Positions 45,180-57,047 of a stretch of 64,000 nucleotides of DNA are shown here, one piece after another. The first letter of the stretch is position 1; each line of letters starts with the position of its first letter. Under the pieces are notes generated by a model, which worked only from the letters and a program-made list of their open reading frames with translations, made no database searches and was not told the DNA's origin. This DNA is from Calcarisporiella thermophila CBS 279.70 (Eukaryota > Calcarisporiellomycota), in the NCBI RefSeq assembly GCF_041956535.1, contig NW_027192217.1, forward strand, positions 348,797 to 412,796, in the 5' to 3' direction. The position numbers and the translations under genes were made by a program.

Positions 45180-46126
45180 ATGCTGCTGAGAAAAAATATT
45201 TTCATACTCCCTCTTCTGTTTCTTCCCCCTCTGACTGCCTCGCTTCCTACTCCTTCAGTTGTCTCAACTCCGGTGGCCACGTCCGCTTTACGACAAGAAC
45301 CGTCAGAACCAATCGCGCACCAACTCGCCGTATTTCTCTCGACCCACTACCATGAGCATTTCGATTCCATGTTTACGCGATTTACACAGTCCATTTGCGA
45401 CAAATTCGGAGAGCGGATATATTTCAGGGCTGAGGGAACACAGGGCGGGAATACAGGACCTCTGGACGAGAGCGGGCAGATTATATTCGAGGAGGGAGAA
45501 GAAGATATCAAGGTATTAAGAGAGCAGGTTTTGGGTGGAGTTGAGAGTAAGTGTTTCCTTTCCATTTTCTAGCACGGCTTAATTACATTGGCTATGCCGA
45601 TGGGGCGATTTTTCTTTTCTTTCTTCTCTACCTTTCTCTGCTCGACCTCTATATTAATTTCTCTGATGATGTTTGTTTTGCATTAGCTTTTGTCAAAGAT
45701 GAGATCCCGATTATTCTCTCTTCTTCCTCATTTTATTCCACCTCAACCATACAGCTTATCGAGGACACTCTCTACCGCTACTGCCCCTCATCCTCCCTAG
45801 AATGCCTTGAGTCGGATGCGGCGGAAATAATGTCCGACTTAGACACGCTTTTCCTATCTAACGCCCGCAGTATCGTACGCAGTATCCACGGGGCTCTTCC
45901 ATGGATGTGGAGAAGTATTAAGAGGAGTGTGCAGAGGGTGGTTACCCAGGTGAACAGGGACTTGGGAGTCAATGTCGATTTAGATTTGAAGGAGCCAGAG
46001 GAGCCCACCAAGTGGGATGGGACATGGGCGAACGGTGAGAGCGAGATGGTCTGGAAGGAGGAGTTCAAACACCACGATGAGGACACGCTGGTCAAATTCA
46101 TAAAATTGGTAGAGGAGCGACTCTAA
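45180..46126 (+). CDS. Secreted orphan protein (hypothetical)
   Basis: Two exons, 45180-45546 and 45687-46126, join in frame to 268 aa. A signal peptide (MLLRKNIFILPLLFLPPLTA) covers about residues 1-20. The mature protein is acidic, mostly helical by composition and has two Cys in the second exon (YCPSSSLECLE). The phase-correct splice and continuous coding bias support a real gene. No domain or family is recognised. Confidence 0.65.
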
Positions 46127-46506
46127 GGATTCTCCTTGTATTCTAGAAAAAAAAAATTGTTTATAACTAGCGATTTTTGTTTTCTTCCCCCCCCCCTCCC
46201 CCTTTTTGTCATAAGTTATATATATATATTACTGGTATATGCACGCGATTATCTTGGGTACGCTTGCTCAAGCGGTTCATTTTATCCCTTTATACTCATA
46301 TCTCATTCTTAAGCCATTTTCGATTCTCTGTCTATTTTACGCCAACTCTTTCAATATATGTTTCAACGATTAAGAAGAATGGATAGTATTTCTTTTTCAA
46401 TACTAAGACAGCATGAAGGGAAAAAAGGAAAAAGAAAAAAATGGAAAGAGAACAAGAGAGGGCAAAGAAGAAAAAAACCAAGAGGAACGAGGGTTCAAGG
46501 GGATTT

Positions 46507-47184
46507 TTACACGGACTGCTTCTTGAGGGCAGCGAACTGAGGGCCGACGATGGCACGACGCTATAGATAGAGGAAAAGAAATTGGCTTTAATTCAGCGCC
46601 ATGTTCTCCATTCGAAACCAGTAAGAGGACATTACCTGCTTCTTCAACTTCATCAGCTTGAAGCGATCAAAGTCATTCGTGGCAGCACGCTTCTCGCGCT
46701 GTTCCAATTTCTTAGCCCAGGAGGAGGCTTCCCACTTGGCCATCACGCCGGATTCTTCAAAAGCCTTCTTTACAACACTAGAGCCAGCACCGCGCGGGAA
46801 CTTCACCACATAAGGGAGAAGGGTCAAGCGGCGGAACGAGTGCTCATGGCGCGAGACGCCCGTCGAGGGGCCGTCGACGATCGCACGACGGTGGTCGATG
46901 ATCTCGACGATGACAGCAAGTTTGCCCGCGGAGGGGCCAGTGTGAAGCATAACAACGCGACCAACTTCGACGAGGCGGTTGAACGAGCCTTGCTATAAAT
47001 TAGTAAAACTTGGGAGTGAGCAAACGGGATCTCTGATCGTAGTTAATCTGTTTTTTCATCCATGACTCTCCTCCCCATCCCACCGCATCCCCATTCTGCA
47101 TATCAGCCCAACCCTGGCCAACAGCATCCCTTTACCAAAATAAAAACCAATCCATCTGTCTCTTGATAGACAACTTACCACCAT
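46507..47184 (-). CDS. RPL14: 60S ribosomal protein eL14 (RPL14)
   Basis: Three exons, 47179-47184, 46636-46992 and 46507-46560, give 138 aa, the length of fungal eL14. The protein reads MVQGSFNRLVEVGRVVML and continues with GPSAGKL, IDHRRAIVDGPST, VVKFPRGAGSS, WAKKLEQREKRAATNDFDRFK, all hallmarks of eL14 (KOW-like N-terminal domain). It is part of the large ribosomal subunit in the cytosol. The first exon is only ATG GTG, followed by a 186-nt intron with donor GTAAGT and branch site TACTAAT, a layout typical of ribosomal protein genes. Confidence 0.94.
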
Positions 47185-47475
47185 CTTTTCCTTTTTGATG
47201 AACTTAAAAAGTGTTGATGGATGGATGTAAAGATTTGAAAAAAAGAGGAGGAAATCACTTTGTCCGAGTTGCATTGCTCTTTGGAGTCTGTCGAGCGGTG
47301 GCTTAGATCAACAATTCAATCCGGCATTTTATCCTAACCAAATTATTTTTTCTATTAGAGTAACGATCTCTGAAAATTGGGCAAACGAAGACGGCTACTA
47401 GACAGCCATTGCTTAAGGACAAGAGAGATTGCCAGAGACGAGAGACCTGTAGTATATATCTTTAGCTTATAAGGG

Positions 47476-48726
47476 ATGGATCTCAGCAATGGGTACGCGG
47501 ACGGGGTCGATTCGGGTGGCGGGCCAGAGGTTCATATTCGCGAACTTAACGCAGAACATGTTGATTTTGTGCTCTCCAACACAGATCTTAGGTAAAATCT
47601 GCTTGCATTTCTGAACCCAACTCTTCACTTTATCAATCCCCGAACATTGTTTCGAATAGTGTTGCCAATTCACTTCGCAGAGTGATGATTGCGGAGGTGG
47701 CTACAATGGCCATCGATATGGTCGAAATTGATATCAACTCTACAGTTCTAACGGATGAATTCCTCGCGCATCGACTAGGAATGATACCTCTTATATCTAC
47801 TACAGCAGATCGATTTGTGTACACTAGAGTAAGCTCAGGTTGCAGAAGTGAATATCTATCTAGCATTGATTAACACAGGAGATTTGGAATTTAGGAATGC
47901 ATGTGCTCACAATATTGTCAAAATTGCTCGGTGGAATTGACGTTGCACGTGATGTGTAATGAGGACAGAACGCGCGCTGTTACGAGCCGGGATTTGATGA
48001 GCAGCGATCGCACGGTACAACCAGTTGGAAGCGGTAAGAGATCTTGTATCCTCCAGCCCACTGAATCCTCCGAAGCATTTCATCCTTGATCCTTTTAAAG
48101 ATTCGCCTGATAGCCCTGGGGTGCTCATTGTAAAATTGAGAAAAGGCCAGGAGATTAAACTCAAATGCATAGCACGAAAGGTAACCCCTCTCCTCTACTC
48201 CCTCACCTCCATTCATCTGACTGTAATGTTGTCTTTTCCATTAGGGCGTCGCAAAGGAGCACGCCAAATGGAGTCCCGTCACCGCGGTTGGCTTCGAATA
48301 TGATCCGTACAATAAGCTGCGACACACAAAATACTGGGTAGAGGAGAGTGAAGAGAGGGAATGGCCAGTTGGCCGCAATGCAGAGGAGGAAGAACCGCCA
48401 AAGGAGGGTGAAGGTATATGCGAAGTTTGCGATTCATATAGATCTTCTCACATGATACTAACCTGCCTCCCAATGTAGCGTTTGATCATGCAGCCGTGCC
48501 CAATCGTTTCTATATGGATGTAGAGGTAATATAGTCACCGTTTCATTGTGCGATTTGTACGTTAGTCTGAACTAATCATGTTTGACTGAAGACCTCGGGT
48601 GCATTGCGTCCGGAAGAAGTGGTCCTTAAGGGCATACGCGTGCTGACGGAAAAGCTAGGACTTTTACAAGAGAGTTTGCAGGATCGAGAAGGGGGGGCTG
48701 GGGTGGATCAAGGTTGGAGATACTAA
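47476..48726 (+). CDS. RPB3: RNA polymerase II subunit RPB3
   Basis: Seven exons: 47476-47591, 47660-47828, 47895-48033, 48101-48180, 48245-48413, 48479-48525 and 48592-48726. Total 855 nt, 284 aa. The alpha-like dimerisation domain starts with [20 protein letters not shown]. The RPB3 zinc-binding site is seen as Cys97-x-Cys99-x3-Cys103-x2-Cys106 ([11 protein letters not shown]). [41 protein letters not shown] and the C-terminal dimerisation helix are all present. RPB3 pairs with RPB11 in the Pol II assembly platform in the nucleus. It is divergent from eL14, 291 bp apart, so the two may share a promoter region. Confidence 0.95.
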
Positions 48727-49480
48727 GAGAGTAGGGCTGTGTTTTGATTTTTTTTTCTTATTGTGTTTTGCTATTCATCCTTAAACCAAAATATAAACTG
48801 TAATAATTTTTTTCACTATTCGGTGGCACCTCTATTTTCGCGAGCATTTTACAAAGGTAGCCCTGAATATCCTCTATTTAGCGAGGTTATGGTTGGATTT
48901 TTTTTTTTATATTCTCATTTTTGATAAACTGCTTGGATCGAATGTCAGTTTATATTACGAGAACCTGCATGACAAGTTTAACCCGACTACTGCCAGAGTT
49001 CATCCCTGATTAGAGTTTGAAGCTTACAGTTTTTGGGTTGAGCTTGCAGCCAAGCTTTCATTAAAGTCTTCTATTCGTAGCGAACCAAGTGCAAAGAGAA
49101 GCGCGCATAATAGCTACTTTTCCAGCCATCCAGGTCTATAAGGAACAAGCTTTTGAAATAGTCTCTCTTAGCATCGGAGAGAAGCGAGCCATGGTGACAA
49201 AGGCTCTGCTATGATGAGTTCCACAAAGCTCGCTGTCCTTGCCTTCAGATTCACGACTGAAACGACATAACACAAAGATGGGCTACCTCAACATGGCTCC
49301 TTGTAGCCAAGGGGAGCTCATCATGGGATATAAATGTTGAAACGATTCGACTCTATTTATCGACGTATACTTTTCACGTGATAATAAGAAATCCAAAACA
49401 AAAAGAAAGATATATAAATCCGCAACCGCAGTGTATAATTATGAATAAGTTTAGTGTTATATTGTAGTTTTTGATAGCTG
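48727..49480. other. Intergenic region
   Basis: About 750 bp between the ends of two convergent genes. No coding or repeat signal recognised. Confidence 0.4.
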
Positions 49481-50362
49481 TCAGAGCAAAGAGATAATGA
49501 CAAAGCTCCAGAGTGATATAAGTATATATACGGAAGAGCAGGCGTGCACAGATGCCGTTGAACCCATGAAGTCTGACGGCTTTCCGAGTGTGGGGGTGGC
49601 CGTGACAGTGACCACTGCATTCTCGATTAAGGGCTCGCCAGTTGTCCGAGCATCCGCCGCAGATCCCTGAGAAGAGGCGGGCATGGATTTGGGGATCACT
49701 GTCACAACCACGTAAGATGGATGGGCCGCGTGAGACTTCTTGGTGGGGGAGGAGGCGGGTGGGGGTGAATGTGGAGTGGGGGGGCTTCCTGCACCAATGT
49801 GATGGCCATGAGGGTCAGCCATATCCAAGTCGTCTTCATCGACGTCCGTGTCCACCAGGATAGAAGGTTTGTCTTGGTCTCGGCCCAGATAGCCCACGTC
49901 CTTAGCTCTCGACGCCGTAGAGGAGGGAGAGGCATTTGCCTTCCCAGCCGATGGTTCAAATGCGAGCATTAGAGCCGCCGGCCCTCCATCTTCCTCATCG
50001 GTCTCGTCGTTGTCATTGACGTCCCGGCTTGAATCCTCCAGCATGCTCTCCAGTCGCAATGGCTCTATTTGCGATGGTCGGAAAGGCAACATGCTCAGCA
50101 ACGAGCGCCACAGTCTGTTGCGTTTGGGAGAGGTGTTCGCATTCTCGGTTTGATTGAGGCGGGGGGGCACCGCGCTCACACTCGTTGTCGTGAAGGCATG
50201 GCCGGCTGCAGCGGTCATGTTTGCCCGTATTACCGTGGCGACGTCCTTTTTCTTGTTGTTCTTTCGGTGTGCCATCGGGTCCTTTGGGTGTTGCCCCCCA
50301 AGGCACCCCACCAGAAGGGAGAAAAGAAGAGAGAGGGTAAGGAGACGAATGCAGATAAGCAT
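49481..50362 (-). CDS. Secreted, probably GPI-anchored protein (hypothetical)
   Basis: A single-exon 293-aa frame. Residues 1-22 are a signal peptide (LLTLSLLFSLLVGCLGG). The middle is low complexity: Ser/Thr/Pro-rich with acidic runs (DVNDNDETDEEDGG, DTDVDEDDLDMAD) and several possible N-glycosylation sites (NMT, NQT, NTS, NAS). The last 25 residues are hydrophobic (VYILISLWSFVIISLL) after a small-residue stretch (GSTASVHACS), which fits a GPI-attachment signal. It is probably a cell-wall or surface protein. No enzymatic domain is seen. Confidence 0.65.
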   Translation of the reverse strand: MLICIRLLTLSLLFSLLVGCLGGQHPKDPMAHRKNNKKKDVATVIRANMTAAAGHAFTTTSVSAVPPRLNQTENANTSPKRNRLWRSLLSMLPFRPSQIEPLRLESMLEDSSRDVNDNDETDEEDGGPAALMLAFEPSAGKANASPSSTASRAKDVGYLGRDQDKPSILVDTDVDEDDLDMADPHGHHIGAGSPPTPHSPPPASSPTKKSHAAHPSYVVVTVIPKSMPASSQGSAADARTTGEPLIENAVVTVTATPTLGKPSDFMGSTASVHACSSVYILISLWSFVIISLL

Positions 50363-50942
50363 CTATTCTCGACGAGGGGTAGCTTGGTTCAAAGGGAAGG
50401 CGAAAAACGGTGCAAGGGATTCATAATAAAAAGACAACGAGCGTAAGAAATGAACAGATAATTCTTGAATTTGTATATATAACGTATTGGACACATATTG
50501 GAATGCGCCGATCAAGCCTAGATAGGGGGGTTTTCTATTATTGAGCGCGCTCAGGTACATTTTAGCTTAAGGCTGGAAAAAAAGATGCGAGGCGTGGATC
50601 TTACGGGGATGACGCAAAAGGCCTCCGATAAAATTGCAGTAATGTCTCATAATGACAATGTAGGTTTTACAGATGGATCCGGTTGGGAAAAAAAAAAGCA
50701 TGGGCTATCTTTAGAGATGGAATCCTGCGGAAAACTTGGCAGAACGCGAATCGCCAGAACACTGAAAATTAAGCGTGCCCCCAGGATGACAGAAGCCAAT
50801 TTATTTTTTTGTCATTTTTACTCCAAACCATCAATGTCCTACTTACTTTGGAGGTCCGATCGACCGCAGTCACTGGGTCATACCGAATTTAAAGGAACCT
50901 TTTATCAGAGCGAGCGCTCCTACCATACGCTTCCACTCTCCC
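50363..50942. other. Divergent promoter region
   Basis: About 580 bp between two divergent genes. A plus-strand open frame at 50585-50989 overlaps the kinase start in another frame and resembles no family. Confidence 0.4.
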
Positions 50943-53298
50943 ATGACTACTCATGTGCGGTTGAGACGAAGCTCGAAAGTTACGACTGAGGAAGAGGAGG
51001 AAGAAGAGAATGCATCAGTAGTCAGCGAGGAGGAGGATGGAACCCATTTCATTAATTTAAAGGCATTGCGTAAACCATCACGGCTCCTCCCTTCGGCCGA
51101 AGTTTCCAGAAGTAATCTCGTCAAGTTGCTGTTTTAAACGGGGCGTAGGCATAACATGGAATTTCTTTATCTCTCTAAACCTTAGGCGAAGACGACGAAA
51201 CTGACACCCATTCCTTTTCTACCAATGGCTGGATCACTCCAGGTCGAGCGAAGGAATCCCGCCGTCGCCAAGGACGTCTCCTCCTCGTCTCGCTGCTGGA
51301 GAACTTTTGCATGGTGTATGGGCAAAGCCCGGAGCGCAACCGCAAGCTCTTTTTCACCCTTTGCAAAGCGCTGAGTCTGGTGGGCATTATTGATGAGGAT
51401 GATTATCGTGATGAGATGATAACGGTTCGGAATGCATACCAACGGGCATTTCGAAATTTGGTGCTTTCCGCAATGAATGAGATTAAACGCTTGGGTGAGC
51501 CCAGGCGCTTTTTGACAATGTCTGAGAATAGCGAGAGCCCGGAGACGGGAATGTCCCAAAGCACGCAAGATTCCTATTTCGACTCAAGGTAACATCATGA
51601 TGCTTTGTGCTGGTGCAGTTTGGGCCGGTTTCTTAACCCGTTCGCTTCCAATTCATCACTAGACTCTCGCATTCTTCGGATTCCTACACGTCCGGCACTC
51701 CTTTCTCCGAACGTAATTTTGGCAACATGCTGGATGTGGAATCGAGTCGCTACGGCAACGATTTTGAAGAATTGCGCATCCTGGGACGAGGCGGGTTCGC
51801 CAGTGTCTGGGAGGCGAGGAATCGTTTGGACGGCCGCAAGTATGCCGTGAAGAAGATTCGCTTGAAGGATAGTAAAGTGCAGTTGGACAAGGTAGGCGCT
51901 GGTTGAATCGTTCTTGGGTGGTATTCGCACGGTTAACCCTTGGCTGTCTCATAGATCTTTCGCGAGATCAAGAGCCTGGCTCGCCTCGACCACCCCAACA
52001 TCGTGCGGTACTATTCATCTTGGCTTGAGCACGCCTCCTATGTGGGGAAATCTCACCCGAGCTCAGAAAAGGCTCACGTTTCGTATGTGTCTGAGGGCGT
52101 CTATGAGGAAAATACCCTTGAGAGCCGAATTACCGAGATCCGCTGGAGTGAGATTGACATCAAGGAGGAGGTGGACTACAGCGGGGTCGACTTTGTCGAG
52201 GATTCAGGCAATGCTGCGGTGAGTCGGGGAAGTTCCGCTCGCAATGACTCGTCGGCGTCGTCCTCGCCCTCCGCCTCCACGCACACTCACTCACAGCGCT
52301 CTTCGGATTCCCGCCGGTCTATTTCCAACGCGCCCTATGAGCCGTCGACGCGCGAGCTCACGCTCTTCATCCAAATGCAGCTTTGCCATGCCACCCTCCA
52401 GGACTATCTCACGAATAGAACACGAGTCGATCCACGCGCAAACCGTTCGCTGCTGCGCGGCATCCTTAACGGGCTGGTGTACCTGCACGAGCGAGGCCTG
52501 ATCCATCGAGATATCAAGCCGTCCAATATTTTCTTGGTCCGAAAGGAGGGCGTGGGCGGAGGCATGAGGGCCGAGCACCAGGAGATGGAGTGGGAGTTTG
52601 AAGAGATGGAGGAGCTGGTTCCCAAAATCGGGGACTTTGGGCTCGTATCGGACCATGACTCGCCCTTGACTCCGGGAGGCGAGTTGGGGACCTATATGGC
52701 CACTACATGGCAATCCGAGAGTGAAGCCTCGCCGGGTCCTCAAGGAGATGCTCCACCACCAACGAGGTCTCTGGCCCGCAGATTCTCCAGCAACACCTCC
52801 ACACGCACGTCCGGAATCGGCACGACCAGCTATGCCGCGCCGGAGCAGCTCCTTCGCCGCGACTATGACACCAAGGTGGACATCTATTCCCTGGGCATTG
52901 TTGTGTTCGAACTCTATCACCTACTTACCACGGGCATGGAGCGGGCGCTGGCGTTGAAGGATTTGCGCGAGGGCAAGCTTCCCGAGGAAATGGTGAGGAG
53001 GTGGCCCCAAGAGTCTGCGCTGGTGTTGTGGATGACGGCACGGGAGCCTCAGATGCGCCCCTCCATTCGCGAGGTGCTTGGATGCGAGGTGCTGGATTCG
53101 GCCGACCACCTCGGGGAGTATCCATTTGAGGGCGAAGGGTCCAGAGCCACTCTGGAGTTAAATGGGGCGAGGGAGTCCCATTCGCCGATCGAGCTGGGCC
53201 GGCTGGCCCAGCTGGAAGCGCAGGCGGAGGAGATCAAACGGTTGAGATCTAGAGTCCAAGAGCTGGAGTTGAGGCTGTCTCACTGCCAGTGCAACTAG
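50943..53298 (+). CDS. eIF2alpha kinase, HRI-like
   Basis: Four exons, 50943-51111, 51186-51588, 51663-51891 and 51955-53298, give 714 aa. The N-terminal region (about 60-190) includes GRLLLVSLLENFC and NPERRxxLF-like NRKLFFTLC, as in HRI-type kinases. The kinase has a glycine loop at 230-240 (ILGRGGFASVW), ATP-anchoring Lys254 (YAVKKI), HRDIKPSNIF at 451-460, DFG at 494-496 and APEQLLRRDYDTKVDIYSLGIVVFEL. A long insert lies between the N-lobe strands, a hallmark of eIF2alpha kinases. A C-terminal coiled coil (about 690-712) matches HRI. Role: stress-activated phosphorylation of eIF2alpha on the translation control pathway. All catalytic residues are intact. Confidence 0.9.
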
Positions 53299-53627
53299 AC
53301 GGGCGCTTCCCTTTTCTTTTTATTTGTCTTTTTGTTTTTCGTTGTTTATTTTCTTGGTTGTTGCTATCTAAATGATATTTCATACACCCTTTGCATGAGT
53401 GCATGTGTCATTGACGACGAGCGAGGCCGCCTCTGGAGGAGGCCTCGCCGTCATTCGATGACCAGGGCCCTTTAATATTTTTGAAGTAGATGCGGATCTT
53501 TACCTGTCGCCTTCATGCTTCGTTGCCTGGATATAGAAGTCATTTTAATTTATTTGAGTTCTCGTGAAAATGGGAGCGAAATTAAATAAAAGTAAAGTAC
53601 AGACGCATATTATAATAGAGTCAAGGG

Positions 53628-53672
<45 letters not shown>

Positions 53673-53790
53673 AAGTAAGAAAAAGACATTGCATTATTAT
53701 TATTAATATTACTATTACTAGAGGGGGTAGATCCTGGACTTGGGCAGGCGGAAAGGGGGTTGGTTCAAGCCGGCTTCCAAGTCATGGTAT
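53299..53790. other. Intergenic region with GAAA/GA microsatellite
   Basis: About 490 bp between two convergent genes. A (GAAA)n-(GA)n microsatellite lies at about 53624-53675. Nothing else recognised. Confidence 0.6.
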
Positions 53791-55476
53791 TTAGCTGGGG
53801 ACGTTCCATTTCCACTGGGGAGGATCCAGGTTGCACGCGCCAGGGTTGCGCACGCACCAGAGCGGCTGCAGCGACTCGGCGGGGACCCCGCGGGAGACGA
53901 GGCGGAAGCGCTGGTCGTTCAACCGGTAGAGGGCGTCGATGGGGTCTTTGCCGTGGCCGGACCACCAGACCTCGGCGGCGGCGGAGGCGCGGGGCCACAG
54001 GAGGGTGTCGACGTTGTACTGGTCGGCCTGCTCGGTCCACATCGCGACCTCACCGCCCAGCACGAGCTTGGCCTCTTCCTCCGTCAGGTTCACGCGGGGG
54101 TTGTGGTCGTAGATGTGCTGCCAGTGCTTGTAGGGGGAGCACCACGACTTGCCGTAGGTGAAGTTGCCGACCCACGGGCCGCGGCCGCAGTCGAAGTAGT
54201 AGTAGCGGTAGGTCGAGTCGATGATCTTGTAGCCGCGCGAGGTCGCGTTCTTGATGTTCTCGGGCTCGTTCCAGATCTGCACCACCACGTCCTTGCCGAG
54301 GTCGATCTCGTGCTTGAGGATCATGTCGTCCCACGAGACGGGCACCCTGCCCTTGGAGCGCAGGAAGGAGTGGGTGTCGTTGAAGAACTCCTTGAGGAGG
54401 CCGTCGATGGTGAGCTGCTTGGTGGTCATGTACTGCTTCACGTTGGGGTCGTTTTCCCAGCAGCCCTTCTGCACCTCGTCGCCACCGCCGTGCACATACT
54501 GGTCGGGGAAGAGCTCCGCGAACTCGGCGAAGATGTCCTTGACCATCTGGCGCACCTGCTCGTTGCCGGGGTGGAGCTGGCCGCTGGGGGGTTCCGCGGC
54601 GTTGTTACTCCAGTCGGGGAGGGCGTTGGGGCACGCCGTCCACTCGGGGTGGGACAGGGTGACGGCGTAGGAGTGGCCGGGCACGTCGAACTCGGGCATG
54701 ACCCGGATGCCGCGCGCCTTGGCGTAGTTGACGATGGTCTTGATGTCGTCCGCGGTGTACACCATGTTGGGGCCGTAGGCGCCCTTGGCGGCGAGCTCGG
54801 GGTATTTGGCCGAGACGTAGGGGAAGGAGGGGGCGTCGACGATGTGCCAGTGGAACACGTTCATCTTGTTGTACGACATCCCGTCGAGGATGCGCTGGAT
54901 GCTCTCCACGGGGAAGTAGTTGCGCGATGTGTCCAGGAGGAGCCCGCGCCACTTGAACACGGGGGCATCCTCGATCTTCCAGGGCGCGCCCGGGATGGTG
55001 AAGGCGTCCGAGTCGCCGGCGTAGTTGACGAGCTGGGAGAAGGTCTCGAGGGCGCGGATGGCTCCGTACTGGGTCTTGGCGTTGATGGTAGCCTGGCCCT
55101 CGGCGGTGATGTCCAAGGTGTAGGACTCGTCCGTCTCAATCCCCAGGTCCTCCGCCGCATTCTCAACCTTGATGGCCACCGTGCTCAGCGATCCCTTGGT
55201 GGCCTTGTCGGTTTCGTTGGCGGCCGCGGCGCCGTTCGGAGCCCAGATATCGGGGACATGGTTGGTGAATTTGGCCTTCATGATGAGGTCCTTGTAGCGC
55301 TTGGCCGCCTCCGTCACCAGGGCATTGTCGCCCGCGATGTCGAATTGGATGCCGCGATCGAGCGAGAGCGTGGTGCTGCCGCGAGTCACCTTTTGGGGCT
55401 TGGGCCAGAGGGCGGTGGCCTGGACCGCGGGGAGCATGGCCACCGCGAGCAGAACAGCGGTGCGAAGCAGATTCAT
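53791..55476 (-). CDS. Beta-N-acetylhexosaminidase, GH20
   Basis: A single exon of 561 aa. Residues 1-20 are a signal peptide. It has an N-terminal GH20b (hexosaminidase-like) domain to about 170 and then the TIM-barrel catalytic domain: KWRGLLLDTSRNYF, HWHIVDAPSFPY, MPEFDVPGHSY and the catalytic pair Asp333-Glu334 in HGGGDEV. Aromatic and Asp/Glu subsite residues of the family follow (WND-type segment, GGEVAMWTEQ). It removes terminal GlcNAc from chitin oligomers or N-glycans; it is secreted or vacuolar. The gene is intron-less and strikingly GC-rich compared with the intron-bearing genes around it, which suggests strong codon bias or a different history. Confidence 0.95.
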   Translation of the reverse strand: MNLLRTAVLLAVAMLPAVQATALWPKPQKVTRGSTTLSLDRGIQFDIAGDNALVTEAAKRYKDLIMKAKFTNHVPDIWAPNGAAAANETDKATKGSLSTVAIKVENAAEDLGIETDESYTLDITAEGQATINAKTQYGAIRALETFSQLVNYAGDSDAFTIPGAPWKIEDAPVFKWRGLLLDTSRNYFPVESIQRILDGMSYNKMNVFHWHIVDAPSFPYVSAKYPELAAKGAYGPNMVYTADDIKTIVNYAKARGIRVMPEFDVPGHSYAVTLSHPEWTACPNALPDWSNNAAEPPSGQLHPGNEQVRQMVKDIFAEFAELFPDQYVHGGGDEVQKGCWENDPNVKQYMTTKQLTIDGLLKEFFNDTHSFLRSKGRVPVSWDDMILKHEIDLGKDVVVQIWNEPENIKNATSRGYKIIDSTYRYYYFDCGRGPWVGNFTYGKSWCSPYKHWQHIYDHNPRVNLTEEEAKLVLGGEVAMWTEQADQYNVDTLLWPRASAAAEVWWSGHGKDPIDALYRLNDQRFRLVSRGVPAESLQPLWCVRNPGACNLDPPQWKWNVPS

Positions 55477-57047
55477 TAGGGGGATCGATTAGACGAAGAT
55501 GGGGATGGGGAGAGAAGATCAGAGGCGATAATGCTGAAGACAAGCGATGAGGCCCCAGCCGACGAACCAAGTGCCAGAGAGAGCGGAGAAGCAAGAAGCG
55601 AAAAAACCCGGCCAGATTAGGGCGGGGGGCAGACTCTTTATACAAACGGGAAAGGGAAGCGTGGAATGAGAAAAAAAGAGTGAGTGAGCACGCGGGGTTC
55701 TTCAGGAACTGTGAAACCAACGTGGAGGTGGAACTCTGCTGAATTTTAGGTTGGTGAATAATCTTCGTTTCGCCCGATACGCTGCGGCTCTACCGATTCG
55801 CTAAGCATTGCTCACACTTTTCTCCTTTCTTTTTCGTTATCCCTGCTCCCCCCCGCTTGCCGCCGCCCTCCTCGTCCACGGCCGCGCGCGGCTAGCCGAG
55901 GGGCGACGTGCGCAGTGCGATGGGCGGCCAGCCACCCTTGGACCAGGGCCGGCGTGCGCTCGCCGCGACCGCGGCGCGCTGGCTGAGGGTTGGCCGGCCC
56001 TCGGGACGCCCGCCGTGTATAGACTTTTTGTCGATATGCATCCGCCAATATTGATTATCAACAGGCGGCGGCCTTCCAGTGCCCGCGCGCAATCAAGGTT
56101 CCAAAGAATTACTCATGGCCAGCGAGCGATAACATGCAAGCCGGTTAGGGTTTTGGGCCAGGATTCGAATTCATGCAGATACCAGATATGCGATATCGCT
56201 GCGAACTCTATCTCCCCCCACCCCTGCAGCCATGGGCGCGAGCCTATTCTCCAATGCACCGGAGGTTGAGGCGTATGGCGCCGAATTATCGATGAGGAAT
56301 CTTCGCTGAGAAAAGGCCGGCGCGAACTAAGTTTGGGTGCGAACGGAAAACTCTTCCCCCGCCGCGGCCGCCTCTCGCCTCCGGGCCGAGCAATCGGGCG
56401 GCGAGCGCCGTCACGAGACCAACGCGCGCCGCGCCGCACCCCATCGCCGCCGCCCGGTCGCCGGCACTGCGGGGTCTGCAATCGCGTGCGGTTCGGCTGG
56501 ACGGGGTGGTCGGATTGCCTTATTCGTCAACCCAGCCGCGTGCCTCTTCCCCGCCATGACACAAAATCACGGCCAATTCCATCGAGTGGTACGGATTGCC
56601 CGCAGTGGCCCTTCAGCCTAGGTGCTACAAGCCTCGGTTCCAATCGAGACTGGGACTGCGCGCTCGACTCCCCCGCAGGGCCTCGGCCGTATGGTTTGCT
56701 GGCGCGCAGCCGCTCTCCAAGCGGCCGGCCACGGCGGGCGTGACTGCGGGGCGCGAATTGGACGCGCAAGAGTGTCACTTTGGCTTGGAGCCTAGTTGAC
56801 ACGCAATGGAAATGGAATTTATGGGCAGGATTTTTTTTTTTCCCAAGGATTCTGGCCGGGGTGGCAAATGTCGCGCCTTTTTTCATCGGAGAGATTTCAA
56901 ATTTCCCACATATTAATGCAATCGAAAAAGTTTTTCACACTTTCCCTTCTGCCCTCCGCTGCCTCGATCTCATTCCTCAAAGGCTCCATTCTCTGACATT
57001 CAAATCATCCCCAATTTCAAATTCGGAACAGCTCCATTCGCATAACA
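55477..57047. other. GC-rich region without recognisable gene
   Basis: The left 300 bp should be the hexosaminidase promoter. From about 55850 to 56780 the sequence is very GC- and CpG-rich with long open frames in several frames on both strands, as expected from composition alone; none resembles a protein family. From about 56820 it becomes AT-rich and pyrimidine-rich again up to the start of the next gene. No rRNA or tRNA match was recognised. Confidence 0.5.

Noticed and set aside
53740-55479. 579-codon plus-strand frame opposite the hexosaminidase
   Set aside because: It is the antisense shadow of a GC-rich gene; the minus-strand frame carries all GH20 motifs.
55808-56743. Long open frames on both strands, first considered as genes
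   Set aside because: They overlap in several frames in a GC-rich stretch, where stops are rare; none has a family motif, signal peptide or splice structure.
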